Below the pieces are notes generated by a model, which worked only from the letters and a program-made list of their open reading frames with translations, was not told the DNA's origin and searched no databases. A stretch of 55,780 bases of DNA from Listeria valentina. GTDB taxonomy: Bacteria > Bacillota > Bacilli > Lactobacillales > Listeriaceae. The stretch covers positions 1 to 55,780 of the forward strand of contig NZ_JAATJW010000011.1 of the NCBI RefSeq assembly GCF_011800755.1. Direction: 5' to 3'. Numbering within the stretch: the first letter of the stretch is position 1; every line of letters starts with the position of its first letter. Shown here piece by piece: positions 27,990-39,200 of this stretch. Position numbers and translations under genes: made by a program.

Positions 27990-28652
27990 ATGAAATTTAA
28001 TAGCGTTTTCGATGTTATCGGTCCAGTTATGATTGGACCATCCAGTTCGCATACGGCGGGGGCCAGTCGAATTGGTTCCATCGCAAGAAGTGTGTTTGGC
28101 GAGTCACCTGCGCAAGTGGATATTCATTTATATGGTTCCTTTGCGAAAACGTACAAAGGGCATGGCACAGATGTGGCATTAATCGGCGGTTTACTTGGCT
28201 TTGAGCCAGATGATCCACGAATTAAAAACGCTGCGGAATTAGCAAATGAAGCGGGAATGCACATTCAATTCATCGAAGAAACGGAAGAAGCCCCTCATCC
28301 GAATACGGTTAAACTGGTCCTTAAAAATGGTATGAAACAAATGACACTTGTCGGGGCTTCCATCGGCGGAGGAAAAGTGGAAATTATCCGCTTGAATGAA
28401 TTCGAACTAGAATTTACAGGGACGGCTCCGGCGCTGCTTGTCTTGCATGAAGATAAATTCGGCTTGATTGCGAGTACGACTAAAATCATTGCGAATCATG
28501 AAATCAACATTGGCGCGATGAAGGTTTCTCGGAAAGTGAAAGGTGACGATGCGCTCATGGTCATCGAAGTCGACCAACTTGTTGAACAGGATTTACTCGA
28601 TGAAATTGCAAAATTAGACGGCGTTTTCCAGGTAGCGAGCATTATTATTTAA
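27990..28652 (+). CDS. sdaAB: L-serine dehydratase, beta subunit
   Basis: 220 residues. An N-terminal domain with GPSSSHTAGASRIG is followed by a C-terminal ACT domain (LLVLHEDKFGLIASTTKIIANHEINIG). With SdaAA it deaminates L-serine to pyruvate using a 4Fe-4S cluster. AAAGGGTGG precedes ATG 27990; the frame opens 12 nt further upstream at GTG 27978. Confidence 0.95.
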   Translation: MKFNSVFDVIGPVMIGPSSSHTAGASRIGSIARSVFGESPAQVDIHLYGSFAKTYKGHGTDVALIGGLLGFEPDDPRIKNAAELANEAGMHIQFIEETEEAPHPNTVKLVLKNGMKQMTLVGASIGGGKVEIIRLNEFELEFTGTAPALLVLHEDKFGLIASTTKIIANHEINIGAMKVSRKVKGDDALMVIEVDQLVEQDLLDEIAKLDGVFQVASIII

Positions 28653-28670
28653 TTTAGGAGGATGAAAGTT

Positions 28671-29561
28671 ATGTTTCGTACAGTGGCAGAACTGGTCGAT
28701 ATCGCTGAACGCGAAAATAAAGCTGTTTCGGAAATCATGATTGAACGTGAAATGAGTGTTTCCGGAAAATCCCGTGAAGAAGTTTTTGAGGCGATGGAAC
28801 GGAATCTTGATGTCATGGAAGAGGCGATTAAAGAAGGCGAAGCAGGCGTTGAATCTACAACTGGGTTAACAGGTGGAGACGCTGTTTTAATGAATGATTA
28901 TATTAACAAAGGGCAATTTTTGTCGGGGGAAGTTTTACTCCGCTCTGTTCAAAAAGCGATTGCGACAAATGAAGTGAATGCCGCAATGGGCGTGATTTGT
29001 GCAACCCCTACTGCAGGAAGCGCGGGTGTGGTTCCCGGCGTTTTATTTGCCGTTAAGGATAAACTTGGACTTTCGCGGGAAGAAATGGTTAACTTTCTGT
29101 TTACCGCCGGAGCTTTTGGCTACGTGGTGGCTAACAATGCCTTCATCAGCGGCGCTGCAGGCGGTTGCCAGGCAGAAGTGGGTTCAGCGAGTGCCATGGC
29201 TTCTGCTGCCGTTGTAGAGGCGGCTCATGGAACGCCTCTACAGTCTGCGCATGCAATGGCAATGACGATGAAAAATATGCTGGGGCTGGTGTGCGATCCT
29301 GTTGCGGGGCTTGTAGAAGTTCCTTGCGTGAAACGAAATGCCTTAGGATCTTCACAAGCGATCATCTCGGCGGATATGGCGCTTGCTGGAATTAAAAGTC
29401 GAATCCCATGCGATGAAGTAATCGAAGCGATGCATCGCGTTGGACTTCAAATGCCGAGCAGTCTAAGAGAAACAGCTGAAGGAGGACTTGCGGCAACGCC
29501 AACAGGGCGCATGATCCAAGCGAAAATCTTTGGTTTGTCGCCAGACGGCATTGGCGAATAA
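28671..29561 (+). CDS. sdaAA: L-serine dehydratase, alpha subunit
   Basis: 296 residues. Cysteines for the 4Fe-4S cluster occur in GVICATPTAGSAG and CDPVAGLVEVPC, with GAAGGCQAEVGSASAMA between. AGGAGG overlaps ATG 28662, so ATG 28671 nine bases downstream is the better start. It overlaps the start region of recG. Confidence 0.95.
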   Translation: MFRTVAELVDIAERENKAVSEIMIEREMSVSGKSREEVFEAMERNLDVMEEAIKEGEAGVESTTGLTGGDAVLMNDYINKGQFLSGEVLLRSVQKAIATNEVNAAMGVICATPTAGSAGVVPGVLFAVKDKLGLSREEMVNFLFTAGAFGYVVANNAFISGAAGGCQAEVGSASAMASAAVVEAAHGTPLQSAHAMAMTMKNMLGLVCDPVAGLVEVPCVKRNALGSSQAIISADMALAGIKSRIPCDEVIEAMHRVGLQMPSSLRETAEGGLAATPTGRMIQAKIFGLSPDGIGE

Positions 29562-31602
29562 TTTAAATGAAATCCCACTAACGGCACTTAAAGGAATTGG
29601 CGCGGAAACAGCTAAAGCATTTAAAGAGCTCGGCATTGAAACAATTTATGACTTGCTTTGGAACTTTCCTTACCGGTATGAAGATTACCGGATGCGTGAT
29701 TTAACGGAAGTGGACAACGGGGAACGGATTACGGTATTTGGAGAAGTTTTAACGGAACCGACTGTTTCTTACTACGGCCGAAAAAAATCAAAACTGTCCT
29801 TTCGTCTGTCGGCAAGTGGCCAAGTCTTAAAAATTGATTTTTTTAATCAACCTTATTTAAAAAATAAAATTGAATTAAATAGTGAAGTGACGATTTCCGG
29901 AAAATGGGATCGGAACCGGGCACAAATCACTGCCAGTAAATTTCATGCTGGCTTAAAAGCGCAAGAAGAAAATTTTGAAGGCGTTTATCGTTTAAAAGGG
30001 AACTTGCGTAACAAGACAATTTTGAAATATACAAAGCAAGCTTTTGAATTTTATGGGAATCAAATTGAGGAAGTCATTCCTCAGGAGTTCTTGCAGACCT
30101 ATCAATTAATTTCTCGGGCGGAGGCTGTTCGGATTTTGCATTTCCCAAAAAGTGAAGCGGAATTAAAACAAGCACGCAGACGCATGGTTTATGAGGAATT
30201 TTTACTGTTTCAAATGAAGATGCAGTTTTTCCGTAAAATCGAGCGAGAGCGCTCTGGCGGCATTTCGATTGATTATGATGTCCATGAGCTGCGCCGCTAC
30301 ATTGATTCGCTTCCGTTTCCTCTTACGAATGCGCAAAAACGAGTGGTCAATGAAATCAGTGGCGATATGAAGTCACATTTTCACATGAATCGCTTGCTCC
30401 AAGGCGACGTGGGTTCTGGAAAAACGGTTGTCGCAAGCATCGCGATGTTTGCAGCCGCCTCAAGTGGCTTCCAGAGCGCTTTAATGGTGCCGACTGAGAT
30501 TTTGGCAGAGCAACATGCGGATTCGCTTTTTGAACTCCTTGAGCCTTTTAATATTACGGTTGGGCTTTTGACAAGTAGTGTGAAAGGTAAAAAGAGACGC
30601 GAACTTTTGGCTATGCTTGAAGCGGGCGAACTCGATGTGCTGATTGGAACGCATGCGCTCATTCAAGATGATGTTATTTTTAAGAGACTTGGACTTGTCA
30701 TCACAGATGAGCAGCACCGCTTTGGTGTAAATCAACGTCGTTTCTTGCGTGAAAAAGGAGAATATCCCGATGTGCTTTTCATGACGGCAACGCCAATCCC
30801 ACGGACGCTCGCGATTACGGCTTTCGGGGAAATGGACGTGTCGATCATTGATGAGCTTCCGGCAGGTCGAAAAGAAATTGAGACTTTTTGGGTGAAACAC
30901 GAGATGCTTGACCGAGTGATTTCGTTTATGGAAAAGGAAATTGAACAAGGTCGACAAGTTTATGTGATTTGTCCGCTGATCGAGGAATCTGAGAAGTTAG
31001 ATGTTCAAAATGCGGTTGATTTTTACAACATTTTGCTTGGGAAATGGAAAGGGAAGTACACACCTGGACTCATGCACGGCAGATTACTTCCAGTAGAAAA
31101 AGAGGAATTGATGCGCGAGTTTAACGACGGAGCGATTGACTGTTTGGTATCGACGACTGTTGTTGAGGTTGGCGTGAACGTACCGAATGCGACGATGATG
31201 GTGATTTACGACGCGGATAGGTTTGGCTTGTCGCAGTTGCATCAGTTGCGCGGGCGAGTCGGGCGTGGTAGTCATCAATCTTACTGCATTTTAATTGCCG
31301 ATCCCAAAACAGAAGTTGGGAAAGAACGAATGACGATCATGACGGAAACTAACGATGGTTTTGCATTAAGTGAGCGCGATTTGGAGCTTCGCGGGCCTGG
31401 GGACTTTTTCGGGAAAAAGCAAAGCGGTATTCCTGAATTTAAAGTGGCGGATATGGTGCACGATTACCGGGTACTCGAGCTAGCCCGTCAAGATGCAGCC
31501 AAGTTGATTTTTGAAGAAGATTTTATGAATGAACCCAGATTTACGCAGCTGCGAAATTTACTGGAATCGTTGGGCGTTTTTAGTGAGGAAAAATTGGACT
31601 AA
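29551..31602 (+). CDS. recG: ATP-dependent DNA helicase RecG
   Basis: About 683 residues. The N-terminal wedge/OB domain (about 55-150) precedes helicase motifs LLQGDVGSGKTVVA, DEQHRFGV, MTATPIPRTLA and the late QLRGRVGRG. It remodels stalled forks and branched DNA. The start is uncertain: TTG 29551 gives the usual family length, TTG 29530 is also open, and neither has a clear Shine-Dalgarno. The gene begins inside sdaAA, so translation is probably coupled. Confidence 0.93.
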   Translation: MANNLNEIPLTALKGIGAETAKAFKELGIETIYDLLWNFPYRYEDYRMRDLTEVDNGERITVFGEVLTEPTVSYYGRKKSKLSFRLSASGQVLKIDFFNQPYLKNKIELNSEVTISGKWDRNRAQITASKFHAGLKAQEENFEGVYRLKGNLRNKTILKYTKQAFEFYGNQIEEVIPQEFLQTYQLISRAEAVRILHFPKSEAELKQARRRMVYEEFLLFQMKMQFFRKIERERSGGISIDYDVHELRRYIDSLPFPLTNAQKRVVNEISGDMKSHFHMNRLLQGDVGSGKTVVASIAMFAAASSGFQSALMVPTEILAEQHADSLFELLEPFNITVGLLTSSVKGKKRRELLAMLEAGELDVLIGTHALIQDDVIFKRLGLVITDEQHRFGVNQRRFLREKGEYPDVLFMTATPIPRTLAITAFGEMDVSIIDELPAGRKEIETFWVKHEMLDRVISFMEKEIEQGRQVYVICPLIEESEKLDVQNAVDFYNILLGKWKGKYTPGLMHGRLLPVEKEELMREFNDGAIDCLVSTTVVEVGVNVPNATMMVIYDADRFGLSQLHQLRGRVGRGSHQSYCILIADPKTEVGKERMTIMTETNDGFALSERDLELRGPGDFFGKKQSGIPEFKVADMVHDYRVLELARQDAAKLIFEEDFMNEPRFTQLRNLLESLGVFSEEKLD

Positions 31603-31674
31603 AAACAGAAAAAACTTGCAAGCTGCTCACTTTTTATATAACATATTAGCGTAAACTTAAAACGCAACAAGATT

Positions 31675-31714
31675 GGATGGGAGAATCATTTGATTTTTCC
31701 TATCCCGTTTTTTT
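31675..31714 (+). terminator. Terminator after recG
   Basis: GGATGGGAGAATCA (31675-31688) pairs with TGATTTTTCCTATCC (31691-31705) with one bulge, followed by CG and seven T residues. Confidence 0.75.
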
Positions 31715-31723
31715 AACTTGAAT

Positions 31724-31740
31724 TTAGTAGTAGGTATTAG
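31724..31740 (+). promoter_or_regulatory. Putative FapR operator
   Basis: On the minus strand this reads CTAATACCTACTACTAA, close to the palindromic FapR consensus TTAGTACCTRNTACTAA as I recall it. It lies between the recG terminator and fapR, where autoregulation of the fap operon is known in Bacillus. A TTGAAT at 31718-31723 may be part of the promoter. Confidence 0.55.
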
Positions 31741-31771
31741 GAGCATCAATCAAAAGAGATGAGGAATTCGA

Positions 31772-32374
31772 ATGAAAAAGTATCCGAAAAAGGAGCGACA
31801 AGCCAAATTACAGGAAGTCATCGAAGCAAATCCGTTTATTACCGATGATGAACTGGCAAAGACATTTAACGTAAGCGTACAAACGGTTCGGCTTGATCGT
31901 GTGGCTCTTTCGATTCCCGAACTACGAGAACGAATTAAACATGTTGCGAGTGAAAATTTTACCGACTCTGTTAAAAGTTTACCGCTTGAAGAAGTAATCG
32001 GTGAGATTATTGACATCAAGCCCGGTGAAAGTGCCATTTCGATTTTTGATGTGAAAGAAGAACATGTTTTCAAGCGAAATCACATCGCGCGGGGACACCA
32101 TTTGTTTGCACAGGCAAATTCACTTGCGACAGCGGTCATCCCAAACGAACTTGCACTGACTACACAAGCTACAGTCCGATTTGTTCGTCAAGTCAAGCTT
32201 CATGAACGAGTGGTTTCAAAAGCACTCGTCAGGAAGCAAACGGGTGAACGGACAATCACTATGGTTGATGTGCGCAGTTATGTTGGCGATGAAATCGTGT
32301 TAAAAGGCAAGTTTGAAATGTATCATGCCACAGAAAAAGTAAAAAGGACTGACGAAAATGAAAATAGCAATTGA
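31772..32374 (+). CDS. fapR: Fatty-acid and phospholipid biosynthesis repressor FapR
   Basis: 200 residues. An N-terminal DeoR-like helix-turn-helix ([22 protein letters not shown]) precedes a hot-dog effector domain ([17 protein letters not shown]). FapR represses fab and pls genes and is released by malonyl-CoA. It overlaps plsX by 17 bp, so it heads the operon fapR-plsX-fabD-fabG. An operator candidate lies at 31724-31740. Confidence 0.95.
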   Translation: MKKYPKKERQAKLQEVIEANPFITDDELAKTFNVSVQTVRLDRVALSIPELRERIKHVASENFTDSVKSLPLEEVIGEIIDIKPGESAISIFDVKEEHVFKRNHIARGHHLFAQANSLATAVIPNELALTTQATVRFVRQVKLHERVVSKALVRKQTGERTITMVDVRSYVGDEIVLKGKFEMYHATEKVKRTDENENSN

Positions 32375-33365
32375 TGCCATGGGCGGTGACAATGCACCAA
32401 AAGAAATTGTTCTAGGAGTCATGGAAGCCGCTAAACAATTTAAAGACGTTGAGTTTATTCTATTTGGGAAAGAAGAAGCAATTTTGGAACATTTGACAGA
32501 CAAAACGCGTGTCACAATTGTACATACAGATGAAAAAATCGAAAGTGATGATGAACCGGTTCGTGCTGTAAAACGCAAGAAAAACGCATCGATGGTTCTT
32601 GCGGCAACGGCGGTTAAAGACGGAGAAGCGGATGCCTGCATTTCTGCTGGGAACACAGGGGCGCTTATGTCGACCGGTTTATTTGTTATCGGAAGAATTA
32701 AAGGAATCGAACGCCCTGCGCTTGCACCAACGCTACCTACGATTAGCGGTAAGGGCTTTGTCATGCTTGATCTCGGGGCAAACTCGGATGCAAAAGCGGA
32801 ACATTTACTCCAATTTGGCTTGATGGGCTCGATCTATGCGGAAAAAGTACGAAAAATTGATCGTCCCCGCATTGGGCTATTAAACATTGGGACGGAAGAA
32901 ACCAAAGGAAACGAATTGACTAAAAAAGCGTTTGAACTGATGAAAGAACAAACGGCTTATCATTTTGTTGGCAATATCGAATCGAGAGATTTGCTCATGG
33001 ACGTAGCAGATGTGGTTGTAACAGACGGCTTTACTGGTAACATGGTGCTAAAAAGCTTAGAAGGAACGGGAGCTGCCTTTTTCTCGATGCTTAAAATGAG
33101 CTTGATGAATAGCTTTAAGAATAAGCTTGCGGCGGGTGTACTGAAAAAAGATTTACTCGCACTCCGAGCTAAGATGGATTACAGCGAATATGGGGGCGCT
33201 TGTCTTTTCGGCGTACAAGCTCCTGTCATTAAAGCACATGGCTCTTCAAACGCACACGGGATTTTTACAACTATCCGTCAAGCACGTGATATGATTCAAA
33301 AACAAATGGTCGAAACCATCAAATCAGAAATTGACCAAGGAAAATTAGGAGGAGAAACAATATGA
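32358..33365 (+). CDS. plsX: Phosphate acyltransferase PlsX
   Basis: 335 residues, [18 protein letters not shown] start and the SAGNTGALM motif. It converts acyl-ACP to acyl-phosphate for phospholipid synthesis. It starts inside fapR and overlaps fabD by 4 bp (ATGA). Confidence 0.96.
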   Translation: MKIAIDAMGGDNAPKEIVLGVMEAAKQFKDVEFILFGKEEAILEHLTDKTRVTIVHTDEKIESDDEPVRAVKRKKNASMVLAATAVKDGEADACISAGNTGALMSTGLFVIGRIKGIERPALAPTLPTISGKGFVMLDLGANSDAKAEHLLQFGLMGSIYAEKVRKIDRPRIGLLNIGTEETKGNELTKKAFELMKEQTAYHFVGNIESRDLLMDVADVVVTDGFTGNMVLKSLEGTGAAFFSMLKMSLMNSFKNKLAAGVLKKDLLALRAKMDYSEYGGACLFGVQAPVIKAHGSSNAHGIFTTIRQARDMIQKQMVETIKSEIDQGKLGGETI

Positions 33366-34297
33366 ACAAGCTAGCCTTCGTGTTTCCTGGCCAAGGTTCT
33401 CAAAAAGTGGGAATGGGGCAGGATGTTAGCGAAAAATACCCAGAAGCAAAAGCTGTTTTTGACCAAGCAGACGAGAAACTCGGGTTTTCACTTACGGAAT
33501 TAATTTCGGCTGGTCCGCAAGAATTGCTGACAAAATCTGAAAATGCGCAGCCTGCACTCGTTGCGACAAGCGCTGCGATTTTGCGTGTGTTAGAAGAAGC
33601 AGGAATTAAAGCGGATTATGCAATCGGACACAGTCTTGGCGAATATAGCGCACTTGTTGCGGCTAATTTTTTAACAGCGGCTGATGCAGTTTATCTTGTC
33701 CATCAACGTGGGAAATTGATGGAAGCGGCTGTTCCAGACGGGGCTGGCGCAATGGCAGCTGTTCTTGGACTGGATGCGGAAACAATTGAAAGTGTGACAG
33801 AGGCAATTTCACTTCCCGTCCAAATTGCCAACTATAATTGTCCCGGTCAAATTGTGATTTCTGGATCAAAAGAAGGCATCGAGAAAGCGACGGAAGCTCT
33901 TAAAGAAAAAGGAGCTAAACGCGTGATGCCGCTTGCTGTCAGCGGACCGTTCCATTCGGAATTAATGAAGTCGGCAGCTGAAAAATTTGCAGATGTCCTC
34001 AAAACCGTTACGATCCAAGATGGGTCGATCCCCGTTATCAACAATGTGGATGCAGCGCTTTTGACAGACAAAGCAGAACTGGAAGATAAACTCGTTCGAC
34101 AAATTTATTCGCCAGTTCGATTTGAACAATCCATTCGTGAACTGATCACGCAAGGTGTGGATACGTTTGTTGAAATCGGAGCTGGGAAAGTAGCATCTGG
34201 TCTCATCAAAAAAATTGATCGCGATGTGAAAGTCTTGAACGCATCCGATATAGCAAGCCTTGAAGAAGTGATTGCGGAACTTAAAGGAGGAAACTAA
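33362..34297 (+). CDS. fabD: Malonyl-CoA:ACP transacylase
   Basis: 311 residues. Active-site serine in [20 protein letters not shown] near the N-terminus and the late catalytic histidine in SGPFHSELM. It loads malonyl groups on ACP. The stop abuts fabG. Confidence 0.96.
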   Translation: MNKLAFVFPGQGSQKVGMGQDVSEKYPEAKAVFDQADEKLGFSLTELISAGPQELLTKSENAQPALVATSAAILRVLEEAGIKADYAIGHSLGEYSALVAANFLTAADAVYLVHQRGKLMEAAVPDGAGAMAAVLGLDAETIESVTEAISLPVQIANYNCPGQIVISGSKEGIEKATEALKEKGAKRVMPLAVSGPFHSELMKSAAEKFADVLKTVTIQDGSIPVINNVDAALLTDKAELEDKLVRQIYSPVRFEQSIRELITQGVDTFVEIGAGKVASGLIKKIDRDVKVLNASDIASLEEVIAELKGGN

Positions 34298-35044
34298 ATG
34301 GGCAAACTTAGCGGGAAAGTGGCAGTTGTTACAGGTGGCTCACGTGGAATCGGACGTGAAATCGTATTGAAGCTTGCCGAAGAAGGCGCGAATATCTTTT
34401 TTAACTACGGTGGCCGAGCTGATGCAGCGAAAGAAACACTGGATCTGATTAGCGAATTGGGCATCGAAGCTGAAGCAATGAAAGCAGATGTTTCGAGCCC
34501 AGAAGATGTGGAAGCTTTCTTTAAAGAAGTGGTGAGCCGTTTTGGTCGGATCGACATCTTGGTAAATAATGCAGGAATTACACGGGATAATCTGTTGATG
34601 CGTATGAAAGAAGAAGAATGGGATGATGTGATCAACATCAATTTAAAAGGAACCTTCCTTTGTACGAAAGCAGTGAGCCGTACGATGATGAAACAACGCG
34701 CTGGAAAAATCTTGAATATGGCATCTGTTGTAGGAATTGTCGGGAATGCTGGCCAAGCCAATTATGTGGCAAGTAAGTCTGGTGTGATCGGGCTAACTAA
34801 AACAACGGCACGCGAAATGGCGCCACGTGGGATCAACGTCAATGCAGTGGCACCTGGCTTTATCCAAACGGAGATGACAGATGAACTGGATGAAAAAACA
34901 AAAGAAATGATGCTAGACCAGATTCCGCTCCATGCTTACGGGAAAACAGAAGACATTGCAAATGCCGTGCTGTTCCTTGTAAGTGATGAAGCAAGTTATA
35001 TTACGGGACAAGTGCTTTCCGTAGATGGCGGCATGAACATGTAA
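34298..35044 (+). CDS. fabG: 3-oxoacyl-[ACP] reductase
   Basis: 248-residue short-chain dehydrogenase. NADPH-binding GGSRGIGREIV, NNAGITRDNLLMRM, and the YVASK catalytic motif are intact, with the C-terminal GQVLSVDGGMNM signature. It reduces 3-oxoacyl-ACP in chain elongation. Confidence 0.97.
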   Translation: MGKLSGKVAVVTGGSRGIGREIVLKLAEEGANIFFNYGGRADAAKETLDLISELGIEAEAMKADVSSPEDVEAFFKEVVSRFGRIDILVNNAGITRDNLLMRMKEEEWDDVININLKGTFLCTKAVSRTMMKQRAGKILNMASVVGIVGNAGQANYVASKSGVIGLTKTTAREMAPRGINVNAVAPGFIQTEMTDELDEKTKEMMLDQIPLHAYGKTEDIANAVLFLVSDEASYITGQVLSVDGGMNM

Positions 35045-35105
35045 ATTAACTGTTTACGCGCGGAATGTTTTCTTATATAATACTTGAAGGGAGGTGAAGT
35101 TAACC

Positions 35106-35345
35106 ATGACAGAACAAGAAGTATTGGAAAAAGTTACAGAGATCGTTGTCGACCGTTTAGGAGTTGAAGGGTCTAAAGTAACTTTGGAAGCTTCCTTCAA
35201 AGACGATCTAGGAGCTGATTCTCTAGACGTTGTTGAACTTGTAATGGAACTTGAAGACCAATTTGATATGGAAATCTCTGATGACGACGCTGAAAAACTT
35301 TCAACAGTTGGTGACGCAGTGAAGTACATAGAGGCACACCAATAA
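35106..35345 (+). CDS. acpP: Acyl carrier protein
   Basis: 79 residues, acidic, with the phosphopantetheine serine in [20 protein letters not shown] (35090-35097) supports ATG 35106; an in-frame GTG at 35094 lies within that Shine-Dalgarno. It carries acyl chains for the enzymes encoded just upstream. Confidence 0.96.
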   Translation: MTEQEVLEKVTEIVVDRLGVEGSKVTLEASFKDDLGADSLDVVELVMELEDQFDMEISDDDAEKLSTVGDAVKYIEAHQ

Positions 35346-35364
35346 TTTCAGCGAAAAGATAAAT

Positions 35365-35429
35365 GAGGGTGTCAGATTGCTCCCCCCAGCACTTAAGCGA
35401 AGGAGAAGCAGTTTGACAGCCTCTTTTTC
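35365..35429 (+). terminator. Terminator after acpP
   Basis: GAGGGTGTCAGATTGCT (35365-35381) pairs with AGCAGTTTGACAGCCTC (35407-35423), with a few wobble or mismatched pairs, then a T run. Confidence 0.75.
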
Positions 35430-35445
35430 TAGAGAGAAGAGGTTT

Positions 35446-35517
35446 ATTTTCTAAGCAGCTTTTAGAGCGAGCTGTTTAGAAAATGAACTTGATTAAGAAA
35501 AGGAGAGGAACAAGTTC
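35446..35517 (+). promoter_or_regulatory. Structured rnc leader
   Basis: Two stems precede rnc. ATTTTCTAA-G-CAGCT (35446-35460) pairs with AGCTG-T-TTAGAAAAT (35470-35484). GAACTTG (35485-35491) pairs with CAAGTTC (35511-35517), enclosing the AGGAGAGG Shine-Dalgarno (35501-35508) and ending right before the ATG. Possible RNase III autoregulation is an inference. Confidence 0.6.
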
Positions 35518-36207
35518 ATGAATAACTGGGATGAATTGCAAGAAAGTGTGGGTTTTACCTTTAAGGATGTAACGTTGCTTCAAACGGCGTTTACCCATTC
35601 TTCCTATGTCAACGAACACCGCAAAGAACATTTAAAAGACAATGAACGATTGGAATTTTTAGGAGATGCGGTCCTTGAATTGACCGTATCCGATTATTTA
35701 TTTAAAAAGTATCCAGATATGGCAGAAGGCCAAATGACCAAAATGCGTGCAGCGATCGTTTGTGAACCATCGCTTGTTGAATTTGCAGATAGCGTCCATT
35801 TTTCCAAATATGTTCAACTTGGAAAAGGAGAAGAAAAAGCGGGCGGCAGAAACCGGCCAGCTCTTCTTGCGGATGTGTTTGAAGCCTTCATTGGCGCGCT
35901 CTATCTTGATAACGGGCTTGCAAAAGTGATTCAATTCTTGGAGCGCGTCGTTTTCCCAAAAATTGATACAGGCGTCTTTATGGAGACAGTTGACTATAAA
36001 ACACAACTTCAAGAAATCGTGCAACGCGATCGTGATGTGCTGATCCAATATGATATTTTAGGCGAAAGTGGTCCAGCACACAGTCGAGCATTTGAAGCAC
36101 AAGTAGTTGTGAATGGACAAGTTCTTGGAAAAGGAACAGGACGAACCAAAAAACAAGCTGAGCAAAATGCAGCCGAGTTTGCAGTTCGGCAAATGATGCG
36201 TAACTAG
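35518..36207 (+). CDS. rnc: Ribonuclease III
   Basis: 229 residues. Catalytic signature [21 protein letters not shown] (about 40-60), a second acidic site in [14 protein letters not shown] and a C-terminal double-stranded RNA-binding domain (about 155-225). It processes rRNA and cleaves structured mRNAs. Neighbours smc and ftsY are in the usual Bacillota order. Confidence 0.97.
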   Translation: MNNWDELQESVGFTFKDVTLLQTAFTHSSYVNEHRKEHLKDNERLEFLGDAVLELTVSDYLFKKYPDMAEGQMTKMRAAIVCEPSLVEFADSVHFSKYVQLGKGEEKAGGRNRPALLADVFEAFIGALYLDNGLAKVIQFLERVVFPKIDTGVFMETVDYKTQLQEIVQRDRDVLIQYDILGESGPAHSRAFEAQVVVNGQVLGKGTGRTKKQAEQNAAEFAVRQMMRN

Positions 36208-36228
36208 GAACGGAAGGAGAGAAGCAGT

Positions 36229-39200
36229 TTGCTGTTAAAACGACTGGAAATGAACGGATTTAAATCTTTTGCGGACAAAGTGGCAATCGATTTTGTTCCT
36301 GGCATGACAGCGGTTGTCGGACCGAACGGAAGCGGGAAAAGTAACATTACAGAAGCGATCCGCTGGGTTTTGGGCGAGCAATCTGCAAAAAGCCTTCGTG
36401 GCGGACGAATGGGCGATGTTATTTTTGCCGGAAGCGATACGCGAAAGCCGATTAATTTTGCTGAAGTGTCACTTGTACTTGCAAACGATGATCATTACTT
36501 ACCGCTTGATTACAGTGAAGTAGTTGTCACAAGGCGAATTTACCGGAACGGGGATAGTGAATTTTTAATCAATAAACAAACTTGCCGCTTGAAAGATATC
36601 GTGGATTTATTCATGGATTCCGGTCTTGGAAGAGAATCGATGTCGATCATTTCACAAGGGAAAATTGATGAAATTTTGAATAGTAAACCTGAAGAACGGC
36701 GCTCCATTTTTGAAGAGGCAGCCGGCGTTTTAAAATACAAAAATCGCAAGAAACAAGCGGAGAATAAACTTGTTGAAACAGAAGAAAACTTAAACCGAGT
36801 AGAAGATATTTTGCATGAACTGGATGGACAGCTTGAACCGCTTGAGATCCAGGCTTCGATTGCGAAAGATTACCTCTACCAGCAAGAAGAGCTTGAAAAG
36901 TATGAAGTGGGCTTGATTGCTTTTGAGTTAGAGGCAATTGCAAGAAAATTAGAGGAGAGCCGCACCCAATTTATGGAGAATCAAGCGGCTCTCGTTGAAC
37001 TTAGAAAAGAAATAGCGAACCTTGAAGGGGACGCTTTCTCGGGAAAAGAAAAAATCGCCGAAACCGATGAAATGCTTGAAAAAATGCGAAATGACTTGTT
37101 GCATGAAACGGAGCGACTGGAACAACTTGAAGGCGAACGCAACCTTGTGCTTGAAAGGAAAAAGCATGGTAGTGAAAATGCGAGCATTCAGCAAGATACG
37201 CTTTCGCAGGCACTTGAAAAAATTGCATCACTAGAAACCGAAAAAGAGAAATTGCTGACTGGAAAACGTGAAAAAGAAGCGGCTTATGAAGTTTCAGTAC
37301 GCGAGCAAAAAGAATTGCTTGAAAAACTGAAACATTATGATGCGCTTTCAGAAGAAGCAATTGAAAACCAGAAAAGTGATTTATTTGAGTTAAAATATCA
37401 AGAAACGACGATTCGCAATGATATTGGCTATGTGGAGCGTGAAATTGCGCAACAGGAAGCTAAAACGGCACGACTGGATCATGAAAACCGGGAACATTTG
37501 AAAACGCGTGAAGAGCAATCGAAACGAACCGAAAAGATGCGCGAAGAACTTGATGAGATTCACATGGAAATTGAAGAGCAACTTGGAATTTATCAAGATG
37601 TGAAACAAGTTGTGGAACAAAAGACGAACGAATTTGAACGTGCGGAACGCGAACTTTATCGACATTATGAAAAAGTCCAGCAAACCAAATCGCGTAAAGA
37701 AACGCTTGGCGAACTGGCAGAAGATTATGCAGGCTTTTTCCAAGGTGTTCGTGAAGTATTAAAAGCCAAAGAAACACTTGGCGGCATTCACGGGGCATTA
37801 GTCGAACTCATTCAAATCCCAGCCGATTACAGGAAGGCAATGGAAATCGCGCTTTCAGCAAGTGCGCAACATGTGGTCGTTGAAAGCGATCAAGCGGCGC
37901 GTGAAGCGATTCAATATTTGAAGAAAACGCATGCTGGCCGAGCAACATTTTTACCGCTTTCGACGATTCAGCCACGTCATATTCCAGAAGCAACTCGTGG
38001 TGCGCTTCGAAACGAACCTGCTTTTATTAATCTCGCAAGTGAAGTAGTCTCTTATGATGAAAAGTTTGCTCCGGTCATTTTAAATACCCTTGGAACAACG
38101 ATTCTTGCCAAAGATTTGCGCGGGGCTTCAAGACTTGCGAAACTCGTGAATTACCGTTTCCGCGTGGTGACGCTTGACGGCGACGTAGTTAACGCTGGGG
38201 GTTCGATGACGGGGGGAGCAACGAAACAAGGCAAGTCCTCGATCATCAGCCGAAAAAATGAACTGGATGAACTGGCGAAAGTGCTTGCGGCGCTTGAAAG
38301 AGAAACGGCGCAATACGAGGAAACCGTGAAAAAAGCCAAAGAAGTTCTAGCCAATAAACGAAGTGAGCTCGAAGAAACAAGGCAAATCGGTGAAAACTTG
38401 CGGATGCGTGAACACGAAGTGAAAAGCAAGCATGAACGTGAGTTAGAAGCGTTTGAGCGGATCAACAAACAACTTTCGCTGTACGATGCAGAAAAGAAAT
38501 CTGGCGAAGAAGAAATGACGGCTCTCAAGAAACGCAAGGAAGAGCTTCTTTCGAATCAGTTGAAATTAGGTGAAGAAATCGAAAGTCTTGACCAGAAGAT
38601 TCAACAAACGACAGAAGAAAGCAAAGCCGCAAGTAGCCGAAAGAAAGCCGATGAAGAAGTTCTTTCCGCGCTTCAAGTGAAGATGGCGGCACAAAAAGAA
38701 CAACTACAAACGGCGACAAATGACATCGAACGCATTGAAGCGGCTCTTTTTGAACAATATCAAGAAAAAGAAACAGCCGAATCGAAAATCCAAGCGTTAC
38801 AAGATAATTTGACGAACGTTTCCACTTCAGTGGAGGAAACAAGTCGTGAAATTGAAAAACTACGGGCGCAAAAAGAAGAAACGGCCCTTAAAATTCAAAC
38901 GCTAAGTGAAGAACGTTCTGAACTGCAAAAAGAAGTGAAGCAACTTGAGGAAAAACTCACGGAAGAAAACAATAAAGCAAGTTTCTATCTTGAGCAGAAA
39001 AACCAAGCTGAAATTGAAATTGGTCGTGCAGAAGTGGATGCGAAAAACCGAGCGGACCGTTTGCTTGAAACGTACGGAGTCTCGCCAGAAGAAGCGCAAG
39101 AACGCGAAGTGCCAGATATGCCAGAAGAAGAACTTCGAGGCAAGGTGCGCCTCTTGAAGCGTTCTATTGAAGAACTGGGGACCGTCAATTTGGGAGCAAT

